The notes beneath the pieces were generated by a model. That model ran no database searches, had not been told where the DNA came from, and saw only the letters and a program-made list of their open reading frames with translations. Of a stretch of DNA of 64,000 nt, positions 18,447-26,601 are shown in pieces. This DNA comes from Dehalococcoidales bacterium (GTDB lineage: Bacteria > Chloroflexota > Dehalococcoidia > Dehalococcoidales > Fen-1064), in assembly GCA_016783135.1 (NCBI GenBank), contig JADHXC010000007.1, positions 1 through 64,000 of the forward strand, written 5' to 3'. Position 1 is the first letter of the stretch, and every line of letters begins with the position of its first letter. Made by a program: the position numbers and the translations under genes.

Positions 18447-19241
18447 ATGCGCTTGCCGATGATTGCCGGCAACTGGAAGATGAATACCACGGTGAGCGAG
18501 GCCGTCGAGCTGGTCAGTCAGGTGCGCAAGGGGCTCAGCGGGGCGTATGACGTGGAGGTTGTGGTCTGCCCGCCGTTTGTCTCTCTGGTGCCTGTGAAGG
18601 AGGCGCTCAAGGGGACTTCGATTAAGCTGGGTGCGCAGAATATATACTTCGAGGAGAAAGGGGCCTATACCGGCGAAATCTCTCCAGTGATGCTGGTCAG
18701 CCTCTGTGAGCATGTTATCATCGGGCACTCGGAGCGCCGGCAGTACTTTGGTGATTCGAATGATGTTGTGAACAAGAAGATGGGCGCGGCATTGGAGGCC
18801 GGTCTGAAGCCGATTCTGTGCGTTGGCGAGAAGCTGGAGGAAAACGAGGCTGGCAAGACCAATGATATCGTCACCGGACAACTGAGGTCTGCGCTGGCCG
18901 GACTGGACTGCTCCGGCGAACTGGTAGTTGCCTACGAGCCAATCTGGGCGATAGGAACGGGCAGGGCAGCCCATGGCAAGCAGGTCAATGACACTATCCG
19001 GATTATCCGGAGTACGCTGGCCGAGTTATACGGTCAGCAGATGGCCGATGAAGCCCGTGTTCTCTACGGCGGCAGTGTTACCGCGGACAACATCGCCGAG
19101 TTCATGGAGCAGTCTGAAATCGATGGTGCCCTGGTTGGTGGGGCCAGTCTGAAAGCGGACCAGTTCACCAACATCATCCGGCAGACGGAAGAGATATTCT
19201 TCCCGAATAACCCGCCAACCAAGGACCTCATACCCTGGTAG
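18447..19241 (+). CDS. tpiA: Triosephosphate isomerase
   Basis: 264 residues. Interconverts dihydroxyacetone phosphate and glyceraldehyde-3-phosphate. Catalytic residues visible: Lys11 (AGNWKMN), His94 (GHSERR) and Glu164 (AYEPIWAIGTG); phosphate-binding LYGGSV and GALVGGASL near the C-terminus. AGGAGG lies 5 to 8 nt before the ATG. The acidic-aromatic tail after residue 250 is slightly longer than usual. Confidence 0.96.
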   Translation: MRLPMIAGNWKMNTTVSEAVELVSQVRKGLSGAYDVEVVVCPPFVSLVPVKEALKGTSIKLGAQNIYFEEKGAYTGEISPVMLVSLCEHVIIGHSERRQYFGDSNDVVNKKMGAALEAGLKPILCVGEKLEENEAGKTNDIVTGQLRSALAGLDCSGELVVAYEPIWAIGTGRAAHGKQVNDTIRIIRSTLAELYGQQMADEARVLYGGSVTADNIAEFMEQSEIDGALVGGASLKADQFTNIIRQTEEIFFPNNPPTKDLIPW

Positions 19242-19263
19242 TCGGCAGGCTACCGGCAGGAGT

Positions 19264-20223
19264 ATGTGTCAGGGGAGCGGTGACGGATTGCCGGGACAGA
19301 GAATGAGGCGTCTCGTAGTCATAGTCGGCCCCACCGGAGTAGGCAAGAGCCGGCTGGGACTCGAATTGGCCGTGGAGTTCAGCGGGGAGATAGTCAGTGC
19401 CGATAGCCGCCAGGTATACCGGTACATGGATATCGGTACCGCCAAGCCCGGCCCGGGAGAGCAATCCCTCGTGCGGCACCATGTTCTTGACATAATCAAT
19501 CCCAACCAGGATTTCAGTCTTGCCCGGTATCAGCAGCTAGCCTGCGAAGCAATCGATGACATCCACAGTCGCGGACGGTTGCCATATATTGTTGGCGGGA
19601 GTGGTCTATATGTTCGGGCGGTAGTGGAAGGCTGGCGGATTCCGCGTGTCCCGCCGGATGCCGGGTTCCGTGAGGAAATGGAAAAGCGGGCGGTCGAATC
19701 AGGTGGCCACAACCTGTATGAGGAACTGCTCAAGATTGACCCTGTGGCCGCTCACAGGGTTGACCCGCGCAACGTCCGTCGTGTTATCAGGGCCCTCGAA
19801 GTCAGTCGAAGTACCTCAGCTTCTATATCGGAAATATACGATAAACAGGTGCCGCCTTATGAGACCCTCATAATCGGTTTGACCACTGACAGAGGTGAGT
19901 TGTACCGCCGGATTGACTCCAGGGTTGACACCATGATTGAGCGGGGGCTGATTGATGAGGTGAAGAAGCTGGTGGAAATGGGCTACGGCTCCGCTACTCC
20001 ACTCGTCTCCGGTATCGGTTACCGGCAGATTAACATGTACCTGAGGGGTGAACTGAGTCTCATCGAGGCTGTTCAGCAGATGAAGACCGAGACCCACCGG
20101 CTGGTGCGTCACCAGTATAGCTGGTTCCGGTTAAAGGATGAGCGTATCCACTGGTTTGATGTGCAGGAGGCGACCGGGGTGGATATCCGGGCACTGGTCA
20201 GCGAATTCATTGGCGCTGGCTGA
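19264..20223 (+). CDS. miaA: tRNA dimethylallyltransferase
   Basis: 319 residues (306 from the alternative ATG at 19303, which begins MRRLVVIVGPTGVGKSRL and fits the family start better). Adds dimethylallyl to A37 of tRNAs reading UNN codons. P-loop GPTGVGKS, SADSRQVYRYMDIGTAKP, VGGSGLYVRAV and the conserved RVDPRNVRRVIRALEV are intact. Convergent with panC, with only 15 bp between the stop codons. It uses the DMAPP whose synthesis starts with Dxs upstream. Confidence 0.94.
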   Translation: MCQGSGDGLPGQRMRRLVVIVGPTGVGKSRLGLELAVEFSGEIVSADSRQVYRYMDIGTAKPGPGEQSLVRHHVLDIINPNQDFSLARYQQLACEAIDDIHSRGRLPYIVGGSGLYVRAVVEGWRIPRVPPDAGFREEMEKRAVESGGHNLYEELLKIDPVAAHRVDPRNVRRVIRALEVSRSTSASISEIYDKQVPPYETLIIGLTTDRGELYRRIDSRVDTMIERGLIDEVKKLVEMGYGSATPLVSGIGYRQINMYLRGELSLIEAVQQMKTETHRLVRHQYSWFRLKDERIHWFDVQEATGVDIRALVSEFIGAG

Positions 20224-20238
20224 ATATTAGGGACAGGA

Positions 20239-21087
20239 CTATTTACTCTGGTCGGGTTCCAGCACCACATTGTCAAGCAGCCGGGTCTTCCCAAATCTGA
20301 CCGCCAGCGATACCAGGGCTGTTGAGGTGATTGTGTCCAGTTCTTCAAGTGTCAGTGTGTCAGCTACACTGATATAATCGATTTGCCCCTCCGGCTGCCG
20401 CTCAATGAGTTGCCGCATCTCTCTGCGGATACGCTCGGCATTACGTTCGCCGTCTGCCCACAGTCGCTCGGCCAGCTTGAGCGATTGCGATAGTACCACC
20501 GCTGACCGGCGTTGTTCCGGTGTGAGGTAGATATTCCGACTGCTCATTGCCAGGCCATCGGGTTCCCGAATCGTAGGGCAGACAATGACATCAAGGTTCA
20601 TATTGAGGTCGGTAGCCATTTTCTGGATAACGATAGCCTGCTGGGCGTCCTTTTGCCCGAAGTAGGCACGGGTTGGCTGTACGATGTTGAACAGCTTGGC
20701 GACCACGGTGGTGACCCCCCGGAAATGGGTCGGCCGGGCGGCCCCTTCGAGTCGTTCCGTTAGCCTGGTAACCTCTACCCATGTATTGAACTGCGGTGGG
20801 TAGACCTCGTCCGGCGACGGCATGAAGACAACATCCGTATCCAGTTCCTCCAGCATTGTCAGGTCACGCTTGATGTCACACGGGTAGTCTTCAAGGTCTT
20901 CGCAGGGGCCGAACTGGGTGGGATTCACGAATATGCTTACCACGACGGTTGCATTGTCCTTACGGGCCTGTTTCACCAGTGACAGGTGACCCTCGTGAAG
21001 GTAGCCCATGGTCGGTACAAAGCCTACCGGTTCGGCCAGGGTACGGCGTAGCTTCCTTATTCCGTCCACCGTCTCGATGACCTTCAT
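20239..21087 (-). CDS. panC: Pantothenate synthetase
   Basis: Joins pantoate and beta-alanine with ATP. From the ATG at 21087 it is 282 residues and begins MKVIETVDGIRKL as in homologues, with AGAAGGG 7 nt upstream. A GGAGGG-preceded ATG at 21177 would add 30 residues of non-family sequence and cannot be excluded. Motifs: VPTMGYLHEGHLSLV (HIGH-like), FVNPTQFGPCEDLEDYP, FRGVTTVVAKLFNIV and GQKDAQQ. Last gene of the pantothenate operon. Confidence 0.95.
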   Translation of the reverse strand: MKVIETVDGIRKLRRTLAEPVGFVPTMGYLHEGHLSLVKQARKDNATVVVSIFVNPTQFGPCEDLEDYPCDIKRDLTMLEELDTDVVFMPSPDEVYPPQFNTWVEVTRLTERLEGAARPTHFRGVTTVVAKLFNIVQPTRAYFGQKDAQQAIVIQKMATDLNMNLDVIVCPTIREPDGLAMSSRNIYLTPEQRRSAVVLSQSLKLAERLWADGERNAERIRREMRQLIERQPEGQIDYISVADTLTLEELDTITSTALVSLAVRFGKTRLLDNVVLEPDQSK

Positions 21088-21213
21088 GTCAGGACCCTTC
21101 TTCCCGCTATTATCTCTGGAAGTGTGACCATGCCATAGTATCGACGCACCAGTCTGTTCCCCCTGTACGATGCTCATAACCACCCTCCGGTTTAAGGATA
21201 CCGCTCGGCCTTC

Positions 21214-22047
21214 CTATTTTGCCTTGAGCTCTGCCAGTACGCTTTCGTCTATGGAGGAGCCGTGCTTCTTCGTGGGAAAAGTGCTGGCGCGCACCTCTTT
21301 GTAATATTCGGTGAGCGCACCGGAGATTATATCAGCCAGCTTGGCATACTGCTTGGCGTGCCGCGGGACGAAGTCCGTGTACGAACCCAGCAGGTCGTTG
21401 ATAACCTGCACCTGACCGCTGCAGCCGGGCCCGGCGCCGATGCCGATGGTGGGGATGCTGATTTTCTCCGTTATCAGGCTTGCCAGTTGGGCCGGGACCG
21501 TCTCCAGTACCACGGCAAATGCACCGGCTTGTTCAAGGGCCCTGGCGTCGTCGAGTATCTTTACCGCGGCTTCCGGGGTTTTCCCCTGGGCCTTGTGCCC
21601 GCCGATCTGGTTGATGGACTGTGGCGTAAGCCCGATGTGTCCCATCACCGGGATACCGCACTCCACGATGCGCTTCACCTTATCGGCGACGGTAACTCCA
21701 CCCTCCAGCTTGACTGCCTGGGCACCTGCCTCCTGTATAAAGCGTGCCGCATTCCGCATTGCGTCCTCGGTGCTGGTGTGATAGGTCATGAAGGGCATGT
21801 CACCAACCACCAGTGCCTGTTTGGTGCCCCTGACTACCGCCTTGGTGTGGTGCAGCATGATGTCCAGCGTCACCGGGATGGTAGACTCGTAGCCCAGCAC
21901 CACCATGCCAAGACTGTCGCCTACCAGGATAAGTGGTATTCCCACCTGGTCTACAATCTTGGCGGTCGAGTAGTCGTAGGCCGTCACCATGGTGATTATC
22001 TCACCCTTTTCCTTCAGCTCCCTGATGTCATTGATTGTTATGCGCAT
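21214..22047 (-). CDS. panB: 3-methyl-2-oxobutanoate hydroxymethyltransferase
   Basis: 277 residues. Transfers a hydroxymethyl group from methylene-tetrahydrofolate to ketoisovalerate to give ketopantoate. Motifs MVTAYDYSTAKIVDQ, LVGDSLGMVVLGY, HIGLTPQSINQIGG and PTIGIGAGPGCSGQVQV are classic. Start ATG follows AGGAGG. Sits between panD (11-nt gap) and panC. Confidence 0.96.
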   Translation of the reverse strand: MRITINDIRELKEKGEIITMVTAYDYSTAKIVDQVGIPLILVGDSLGMVVLGYESTIPVTLDIMLHHTKAVVRGTKQALVVGDMPFMTYHTSTEDAMRNAARFIQEAGAQAVKLEGGVTVADKVKRIVECGIPVMGHIGLTPQSINQIGGHKAQGKTPEAAVKILDDARALEQAGAFAVVLETVPAQLASLITEKISIPTIGIGAGPGCSGQVQVINDLLGSYTDFVPRHAKQYAKLADIISGALTEYYKEVRASTFPTKKHGSSIDESVLAELKAK

Positions 22048-22058
22048 TGTCCTCCTCC

Positions 22059-22430
22059 TTAGACGGACGCAGTCTCGGCGAGGCGTCCGGCTGATATACT
22101 GACGTTATCAGCATTAACAAAGACCAGCCTGGGCTCGAAGTCCGGGATATCTTCGTCACTGACCTGGCAGTAGGAGAGGATGATAACCAGGTCTCCGATT
22201 GAAACCAGTCTGGCTGCTGCTCCATTAAGGCATATTTCGTCCTCACCACCCTCGATAGCGTAGGTGACCAGGCGAGAGCCGTTATTGATATCCAGCACAT
22301 GGACCTGCTCATATGGCAGGATATCCGCCTCTTGCATGAGCTTGCGGTCAATGGTGATACTGCCTTCGTAGTTGATGTCAGCACCGGTTACCCGGGCCCG
22401 GTGAATCTTGCTCTTAAGCATGAAACGCAT
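22059..22430 (-). CDS. panD: Aspartate 1-decarboxylase precursor
   Basis: 123 residues. Makes beta-alanine from aspartate using a pyruvoyl group produced by self-cleavage. From the ATG at 22430 (AAGGAG about 10 nt upstream) the protein begins like E. coli PanD, and the cleavage site YEGSITID places the future pyruvoyl Ser at residue 24. [19 protein letters not shown] and the conserved [10 protein letters not shown] are intact. A longer in-frame start would overlap the lipoprotein gene and adds unrelated residues. Confidence 0.95.
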   Translation of the reverse strand: MRFMLKSKIHRARVTGADINYEGSITIDRKLMQEADILPYEQVHVLDINNGSRLVTYAIEGGEDEICLNGAAARLVSIGDLVIILSYCQVSDEDIPDFEPRLVFVNADNVSISAGRLAETASV

Positions 22431-22488
22431 CAGGCTTATACTCCTTGTGGATAGTGTGAACCGGCCTGGTCTAAACCGGCCAGTCAGG

Positions 22489-22950
22489 CTATTCAGTTCC
22501 CCCCAGGTCCAGCAGATTGCCAAGCACCGTATTTATTGCGAATACCCCCGCATAATCGAGCCATTCTATCGCAATAATCTGCCTGTCCTTGAGAAAGACC
22601 GCGAAGTACATGTTGTCACCAGGGTCCGGCTCGATTACGATGGCCAGGCAGGGGGCATCGGTGTCCCCGGGACTACCACCCTCCTTGGCCTTGAATGTCC
22701 AGTTGCCACTCTCCTGTTTCTCGATAGCCTGCGCTGGATATATCGTCATTCTGTCCTTCAGTGCGTCTGTCATCAACTCCTGGAACTGGTCGAAAGTCTG
22801 ACCAACCTGTGTCAGTTCCTGGAGGTGTTTTATGCTGTCCACCGGTGGACTGGGTGTTCCACCGCATCCTGTCAGCAGCGTTCCGATGATTGACAGTACG
22901 ACCAGGGGAAGTAATGCCCTGTATTTCAATGTTCTATTTGCCTCCTTCAT
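22489..22950 (-). CDS. Small predicted lipoprotein inside the pantothenate operon
   Basis: 153 residues, family not recognised. Signal: basic start, hydrophobic [11 protein letters not shown], lipobox LLTGC, so Cys29 should be lipidated. The mature part predicts a small alpha/beta domain ([19 protein letters not shown] region) with no catalytic motif; the amphipathic helix near [18 protein letters not shown] is suggestive of an interaction surface. Its start overlaps the stop of the upstream DUF2520 gene by 4 nt (ATGA type), so it is translationally coupled to it, and panD follows 59 bp later. An exported lipoprotein in a cytosolic vitamin pathway is unexpected; uptake or sensing of a precursor is only a guess. 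Confidence 0.75.
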   Translation of the reverse strand: MKEANRTLKYRALLPLVVLSIIGTLLTGCGGTPSPPVDSIKHLQELTQVGQTFDQFQELMTDALKDRMTIYPAQAIEKQESGNWTFKAKEGGSPGDTDAPCLAIVIEPDPGDNMYFAVFLKDRQIIAIEWLDYAGVFAINTVLGNLLDLGGTE

Positions 22951-23834
22951 CCGGTTTTCTGATCTTTTCCCGGAGGATTGTCCGTGAGCAGAGCCAGTAG
23001 CTCTTCAGCCTGTTTATTGTCTATTTTCCCTTTAGCCAGGGCGATAGGAACGGTCTGGCGGCCGAGGTCGCAGTATGTGGGAAGCACGGTGGGAGCCGCT
23101 TTCTCCAGGGCCTCCAGGTGTTTCCTGATAGTACCGGTATCGCCACGGGCAATCGGTCCGGTCAGGCCCTGCGGTATCCCTACGCGGTCGATATTGGCAA
23201 TGGTCCCCCGCAGCAACGGGAGCAGTGCCTGTGTAGCCTCATCCGGTGCTACGTCAAAGGTCTGCCACAGATCGGTAGACAGCTTGACCAGGGTCACCAG
23301 GTAGTTGCAGGCAATAACGGCGGCGGTATGATAGAGCACTTTGGCCCCCGGTTTGAGTTCTATGGGATGTCCGTCCAGGGCATGGGCCAGTTCCTTGAGC
23401 GTGCTCAGCAGGGGTTCCTCAGCCTCGAGGGCAAAGGTGGAACCGGCTATATTGCTGATGGCCTGCTCCACGCTGGCAAAGGTCTGCAAGGGGTGAAAAG
23501 CACCGATGCCGGCACCCTGTTTCCTGGCCGTCTCCAGCGTGTCCACAGAATCAGCACCGCTGCAGTGGACCACGCTCTGGCCGGGATGCCACTCTATTCC
23601 GGCTACCACCGGACCGACGGCGTCGTCGGGCGTGGTGATGAAGATAAGCTCAGCGACATCGGCCACCGCCTGACCGCTCTCAACCGCCTGACAACCGTCC
23701 ACCGCCCGGGCAAGCCTGTTTGTGGAGTCCGGGGTACGGCTGAAGACGGCGACCACGGGATATCGCCTCTCGCTCAATCTTCTTGCCAGCGCCGTGCCCA
23801 CAGTTCCTGCCCCGATGAAACCCAGCTTCAGCAT
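22947..23834 (-). CDS. Rossmann/DUF2520 dehydrogenase, candidate ketopantoate reductase
   Basis: 295 residues from the ATG at 23834 (GGAGGAAGG upstream). The N-terminus is an NAD(P)-binding Rossmann fold (KLGFIGAGTVGTALARRL, VVAVFSRT, IFITTPDDAV), then VHCSGADSVDTL, GAFHPLQTFASV and the helical DUF2520 domain (ALLPLLRGTIANI, GLTGPIARGDTGTI). It is first in an operon with panD, panB and panC, which lacks any panE or ilvC. This makes it a strong candidate for the missing ketopantoate reductase; I recall a PanG-type reductase of similar architecture in other bacteria but cannot verify it here. An upstream in-frame start would overlap the leader terminator. Confidence 0.8.
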   Translation of the reverse strand: MLKLGFIGAGTVGTALARRLSERRYPVVAVFSRTPDSTNRLARAVDGCQAVESGQAVADVAELIFITTPDDAVGPVVAGIEWHPGQSVVHCSGADSVDTLETARKQGAGIGAFHPLQTFASVEQAISNIAGSTFALEAEEPLLSTLKELAHALDGHPIELKPGAKVLYHTAAVIACNYLVTLVKLSTDLWQTFDVAPDEATQALLPLLRGTIANIDRVGIPQGLTGPIARGDTGTIRKHLEALEKAAPTVLPTYCDLGRQTVPIALAKGKIDNKQAEELLALLTDNPPGKDQKTG

Positions 23835-24015
23835 GGCTGCCTTCCTCCAGTCCATCCCCAGTAAAAATGCCCTCTCCGGTACAACCAGAGAAGGCATTCG
23901 TGTATCACCGATATTCCTGCCGTCTCGGTCGTATCCGATCCAAGCGACCAGCTACATTGCCGGGGGTTCTTATTGGTGGACTCACCGCAATGTCGATGGT
24001 CCGCATCCCCCCTGC
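23835..24015 (-). ncRNA. Structured 5' leader of the pantothenate operon, candidate riboswitch (pan-motif position)
   Basis: About 180 nt lie between the promoter and the first operon gene. The RNA can form an ACATTGC/GCAATGT stem (23987-23993 with 23954-23960), a GGTG/CACC hairpin inside it, a GGTCG/CGACC stem, and ends with a strong intrinsic terminator only 29 nt before the start codon. That is the layout of a transcription-attenuating riboswitch. The pan RNA motif is known to precede panB/panC/panD operons in Chloroflexi and Firmicutes; whether this leader matches its consensus needs a covariance search. Confidence 0.6.
23863..23897 (-). terminator. Intrinsic terminator in the pantothenate leader
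   Basis: Reverse-strand RNA forms a 13-bp stem (AUGCCUUCUCUGG with CCGGAGAGGGCAU, two G-U pairs) with a UUGUA loop followed by UUUUU. It sits inside the 5' leader, between promoter and gene, so it must be conditional if the operon is expressed. Confidence 0.85.
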
Positions 24016-24021
24016 AACTGG

Positions 24022-24050
24022 ATTCTAACAAGGGGGTAGTGTTTTGTCAA
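24022..24050 (-). promoter_or_regulatory. Sigma-70 promoter of the pantothenate operon
   Basis: On the reverse strand TTGACA (24050-24045), a 17-bp spacer and TAGAAT (24027-24022). Near-consensus; transcription would begin near 24015 and run through the leader and terminator into the DUF2520 gene. Confidence 0.75.
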
Positions 24051-24168
24051 TAGATTTATGGTTGTAGTTGTCAAGGAACGTTCTCAGAGTAAGTTCTCCA
24101 GCCTTAGACCGGATGAATAAACCGTGTGCCATTTGTTTCCGTACAGAGTATTATTAGCAATATTCCAG

Positions 24169-24177
24169 TGGTATAAT
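24169..24177 (+). promoter_or_regulatory. Extended -10 promoter for the AmmeMemoRadiSam operon
   Basis: TGGTATAAT is a perfect extended -10 (TG-n-TATAAT) with no good -35, 28 nt before the chosen ATG at 24206. It is divergent from the pantothenate promoter. Confidence 0.55.
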
Positions 24178-24205
24178 TGTGCCGAGTCCGTGGCCGGAGG
24201 TAGGA

Positions 24206-25246
24206 ATGCCAGAGGCGATGCTCTTTGAGAAGCTTTCCGGTTCCAGGGTCAGGTGCGGTACCTGTCAGTGGCGCTGCAGCATCAACCCGGGACGGTTCGG
24301 GGTCTGCCGGATGTACCAGAACGTGGGCGGTACCCTGCAGAATCTCAGCTACGCCCGGGTCTCTTCCATGACTGCCGACCCGATTGAAAAAAAACCGCTG
24401 TTTCATTTCTTCCCTGGCACCCAGGCTTTCTCGGTCGGTGGCTGGGGCTGCAATTTCCAGTGTCGGGGATGTCAGAACTGGCAGATTTCTTCCGTCCGTA
24501 ACCATAACCAGGCGTACGGCGCGCGGGAAATCCTGCCGGAGCAACTTATAGAGTTAACCGAACGTAATAACTGCCAGGGTATTGCCTGGACTTACAACGA
24601 GCCGGGTATCTGGTTCGAGTACACGCTTGACGGGGCCCGGCTGGCTAAAGAGAAGGGCCTGTATACGGTCTACGTGACCAATGGCTATCTTACTCCTGAA
24701 GCGCTGGACATCATCGGGCCGTATCTGGACGCCTGGCGAGTGGATGTCAAGGGCTTTACCGATTCTGTCTACCGCCGACTGGCCAGGATAACTCACTGGC
24801 GGGAGATACTGGAGGTCGCCGAACGTGCTAAAACAAAGTGGAACATGCACGTTGAGGTTATTACCAATATCATACCCACGTTGAATGACGATGATGAGCA
24901 GCTTCAGGGTATCGCCCGGTGGATACATGATGGCCTGGGTGAACTGACGCCGTGGCATGTGACCAGATTCCATCCCCAGTACCAGATGACAGAACTTCCG
25001 TCGACTCCAATCGCAACCCTGGAACATGCCTACGATATCGGGCGGGCTGCCGGTCTACGGTTCGTCTACCTGGGAAACGTTCCCGGCCACGAGAGTGAGA
25101 GCACGGTCTGCTATTCCTGCGGGAAGCTGGTTGTGGCCAGGTCCGGTTACCAGACCAACGTGGTGGCACTGAACGGTTCGAAGTGTGGATACTGCGGGGC
25201 GGAGCTTGGCTTCAGGATGCCCGGTGGAGGTGGACATAATGATTAG
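24206..25246 (+). CDS. amrS: AmmeMemoRadiSam system radical SAM enzyme
   Basis: 346 residues from the ATG at 24206, which has GGAGG 6 nt upstream. Radical SAM CxxxCxxC motif is present as GWGCNFQCRGCQNWQ (Cys82, 86, 89), preceded by an N-terminal cysteine set (CGTCQWRC, GVCRMY) and followed by a C-terminal zinc-ribbon-like pair (CYSCGK, CGYCG). This is the PflA-like radical SAM member of the widely conserved AMMECR1/Memo/radical-SAM trio, whose substrate is unknown to me. It overlaps the Memo-AMMECR1 gene by 8 nt, so the two are coupled. Confidence 0.9.
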   Translation: MPEAMLFEKLSGSRVRCGTCQWRCSINPGRFGVCRMYQNVGGTLQNLSYARVSSMTADPIEKKPLFHFFPGTQAFSVGGWGCNFQCRGCQNWQISSVRNHNQAYGAREILPEQLIELTERNNCQGIAWTYNEPGIWFEYTLDGARLAKEKGLYTVYVTNGYLTPEALDIIGPYLDAWRVDVKGFTDSVYRRLARITHWREILEVAERAKTKWNMHVEVITNIIPTLNDDDEQLQGIARWIHDGLGELTPWHVTRFHPQYQMTELPSTPIATLEHAYDIGRAAGLRFVYLGNVPGHESESTVCYSCGKLVVARSGYQTNVVALNGSKCGYCGAELGFRMPGGGGHND

Positions 25247-26552
25247 GCAATCGGTGGTCGCGGGACGGTTCTATCCCGGCAGTCCTGACCGGCTGCGGAA
25301 GATTATCGGCAGTATGGTCGATGAGAGGGCTGAAAAAGAAGACGTTATCGGCGTGGTGATGCCTCATGCCGGCTACGAGTACTCCGGGCCGGTAGCCGGG
25401 GCAACTATATCACGGGTCAGGTTCAAAGATACTTTTGTCATCATGGGACCGAGCCACACCGGGATGGGGGAGCCTTTCAGCATCATGACGGAGGGGACAT
25501 GGAGAACTCCGCTGGGGGATGTCGAACTCGACGCCGAGTTGGGTAAGAAGGTCCTGGGCCTGTCCGGCATCTTGAAAGAGGACTATCTGGCCCACTTGCA
25601 GGAGCATGCCGTTGAAGTACAGTTGCCTTTCCTTCAGTATTTCAAGCCGGATGTCAGGATTGTGCCCATTATCCTTGCTTCCGCTGATGTTTCCACGTAC
25701 CGGGAAATCGGGCAGGCCCTGGCCGCGGCAGTCAAAGAGCTGGAAAGGGACGTAGTCATCATTGCCTCCGGTGACATGACCCACTACGAACCGCAGCAAT
25801 CGGCAGAGCGGAAGGACAGAGAGGGGATAGCGGCGATACTGGAGCTGGATGAAGAGAAGCTGTTGAAGCGGGTGCGGGAACTGAGTATATCAATGTGTGC
25901 TTACGCACCGGCGGCTACTATGATTGCCGCTGCTAAAGGACTGGGTGCCGGAGACACGGAACTGGTAAGATACCAGACCAGCGGCGACACCACCAGGGAC
26001 TACTCGGCCGTCGTCGGATACGCCGGGATAATTATCAGGGCCGGCGGAATGTCGCCACTGGTGCGACTGGCCAAACAGACCGTCGAGATGTATGTCCGTG
26101 AAGGAAAGAGGCTCCGACCGGAGAACTTGGTGCAGGAGATGGAACAGAAGGCCGGTGTCTTTGTGTCCCTTCACATGCATCACGAGCTGCGTGGCTGTAT
26201 CGGGACATTTGAACCGGCAGAGAACAATATCGCCGAAGAGATTGTCACCAACGCCATCAGTTCCGCCACCAGGGACCCGCGCTTCCTGCCGGTCGGCGCA
26301 GATGAACTCGACAGTCTTGAGTACAGTGTTGATGTTCTGACGACACCGGAACGTATTGACAGGACCGACTGTCTTGACCCGAAACGTTACGGGGTTATTG
26401 TTGAGGCCGGTTGGCGACGGGGCCTGCTGCTACCCGACCTTGAAGGAGTGGATAGCGTAAAGAGGCAGATTGAGATTTGCCGCATGAAGGCGGGCATAGG
26501 CCCCGAAGAAGCGGTCAATCTGTACCGTTTTGAGGTGAAGAGGCACAAATAA
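25239..26552 (+). CDS. amrB: AmmeMemoRadiSam proteins B and A fused (Memo-like plus AMMECR1)
   Basis: 437 residues. About 1-265 is a Memo-like domain (extradiol-dioxygenase fold) keeping the pocket residues of human MEMO1: His43 (PHAGYEYSG), His73 (GPSHTG), Asp179 and His182 (GDMTHY) and Cys220. About 272-437 is an AMMECR1 domain with the invariant LRGCIG (317-322). Start ATG at 25239 follows GGTGGAGG; a longer in-frame reading lies inside amrS. Fusion of the two partners confirms that they act together with the radical SAM enzyme. Metal (iron or copper) binding is reported for human MEMO1; here it is inference. Confidence 0.9.
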   Translation: MIRQSVVAGRFYPGSPDRLRKIIGSMVDERAEKEDVIGVVMPHAGYEYSGPVAGATISRVRFKDTFVIMGPSHTGMGEPFSIMTEGTWRTPLGDVELDAELGKKVLGLSGILKEDYLAHLQEHAVEVQLPFLQYFKPDVRIVPIILASADVSTYREIGQALAAAVKELERDVVIIASGDMTHYEPQQSAERKDREGIAAILELDEEKLLKRVRELSISMCAYAPAATMIAAAKGLGAGDTELVRYQTSGDTTRDYSAVVGYAGIIIRAGGMSPLVRLAKQTVEMYVREGKRLRPENLVQEMEQKAGVFVSLHMHHELRGCIGTFEPAENNIAEEIVTNAISSATRDPRFLPVGADELDSLEYSVDVLTTPERIDRTDCLDPKRYGVIVEAGWRRGLLLPDLEGVDSVKRQIEICRMKAGIGPEEAVNLYRFEVKRHK

Positions 26553-26601
26553 TCCCGGTTTACTCAGCAAACCGAGTTCGGAAACAGACAAGGAGCTTGA
26601 C

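Noticed and set aside
21262-22062. 266-codon forward frame over panB
   Set aside because: It is the complement of the conserved panB gene, rich in His/Gly/Val as expected for an antisense shadow.
23835-24015. T-box leader ahead of the pantothenate operon
   Set aside because: No conserved T-box antiterminator sequence (GGGTGG-type bulge) is seen; the structure suits another riboswitch type better.
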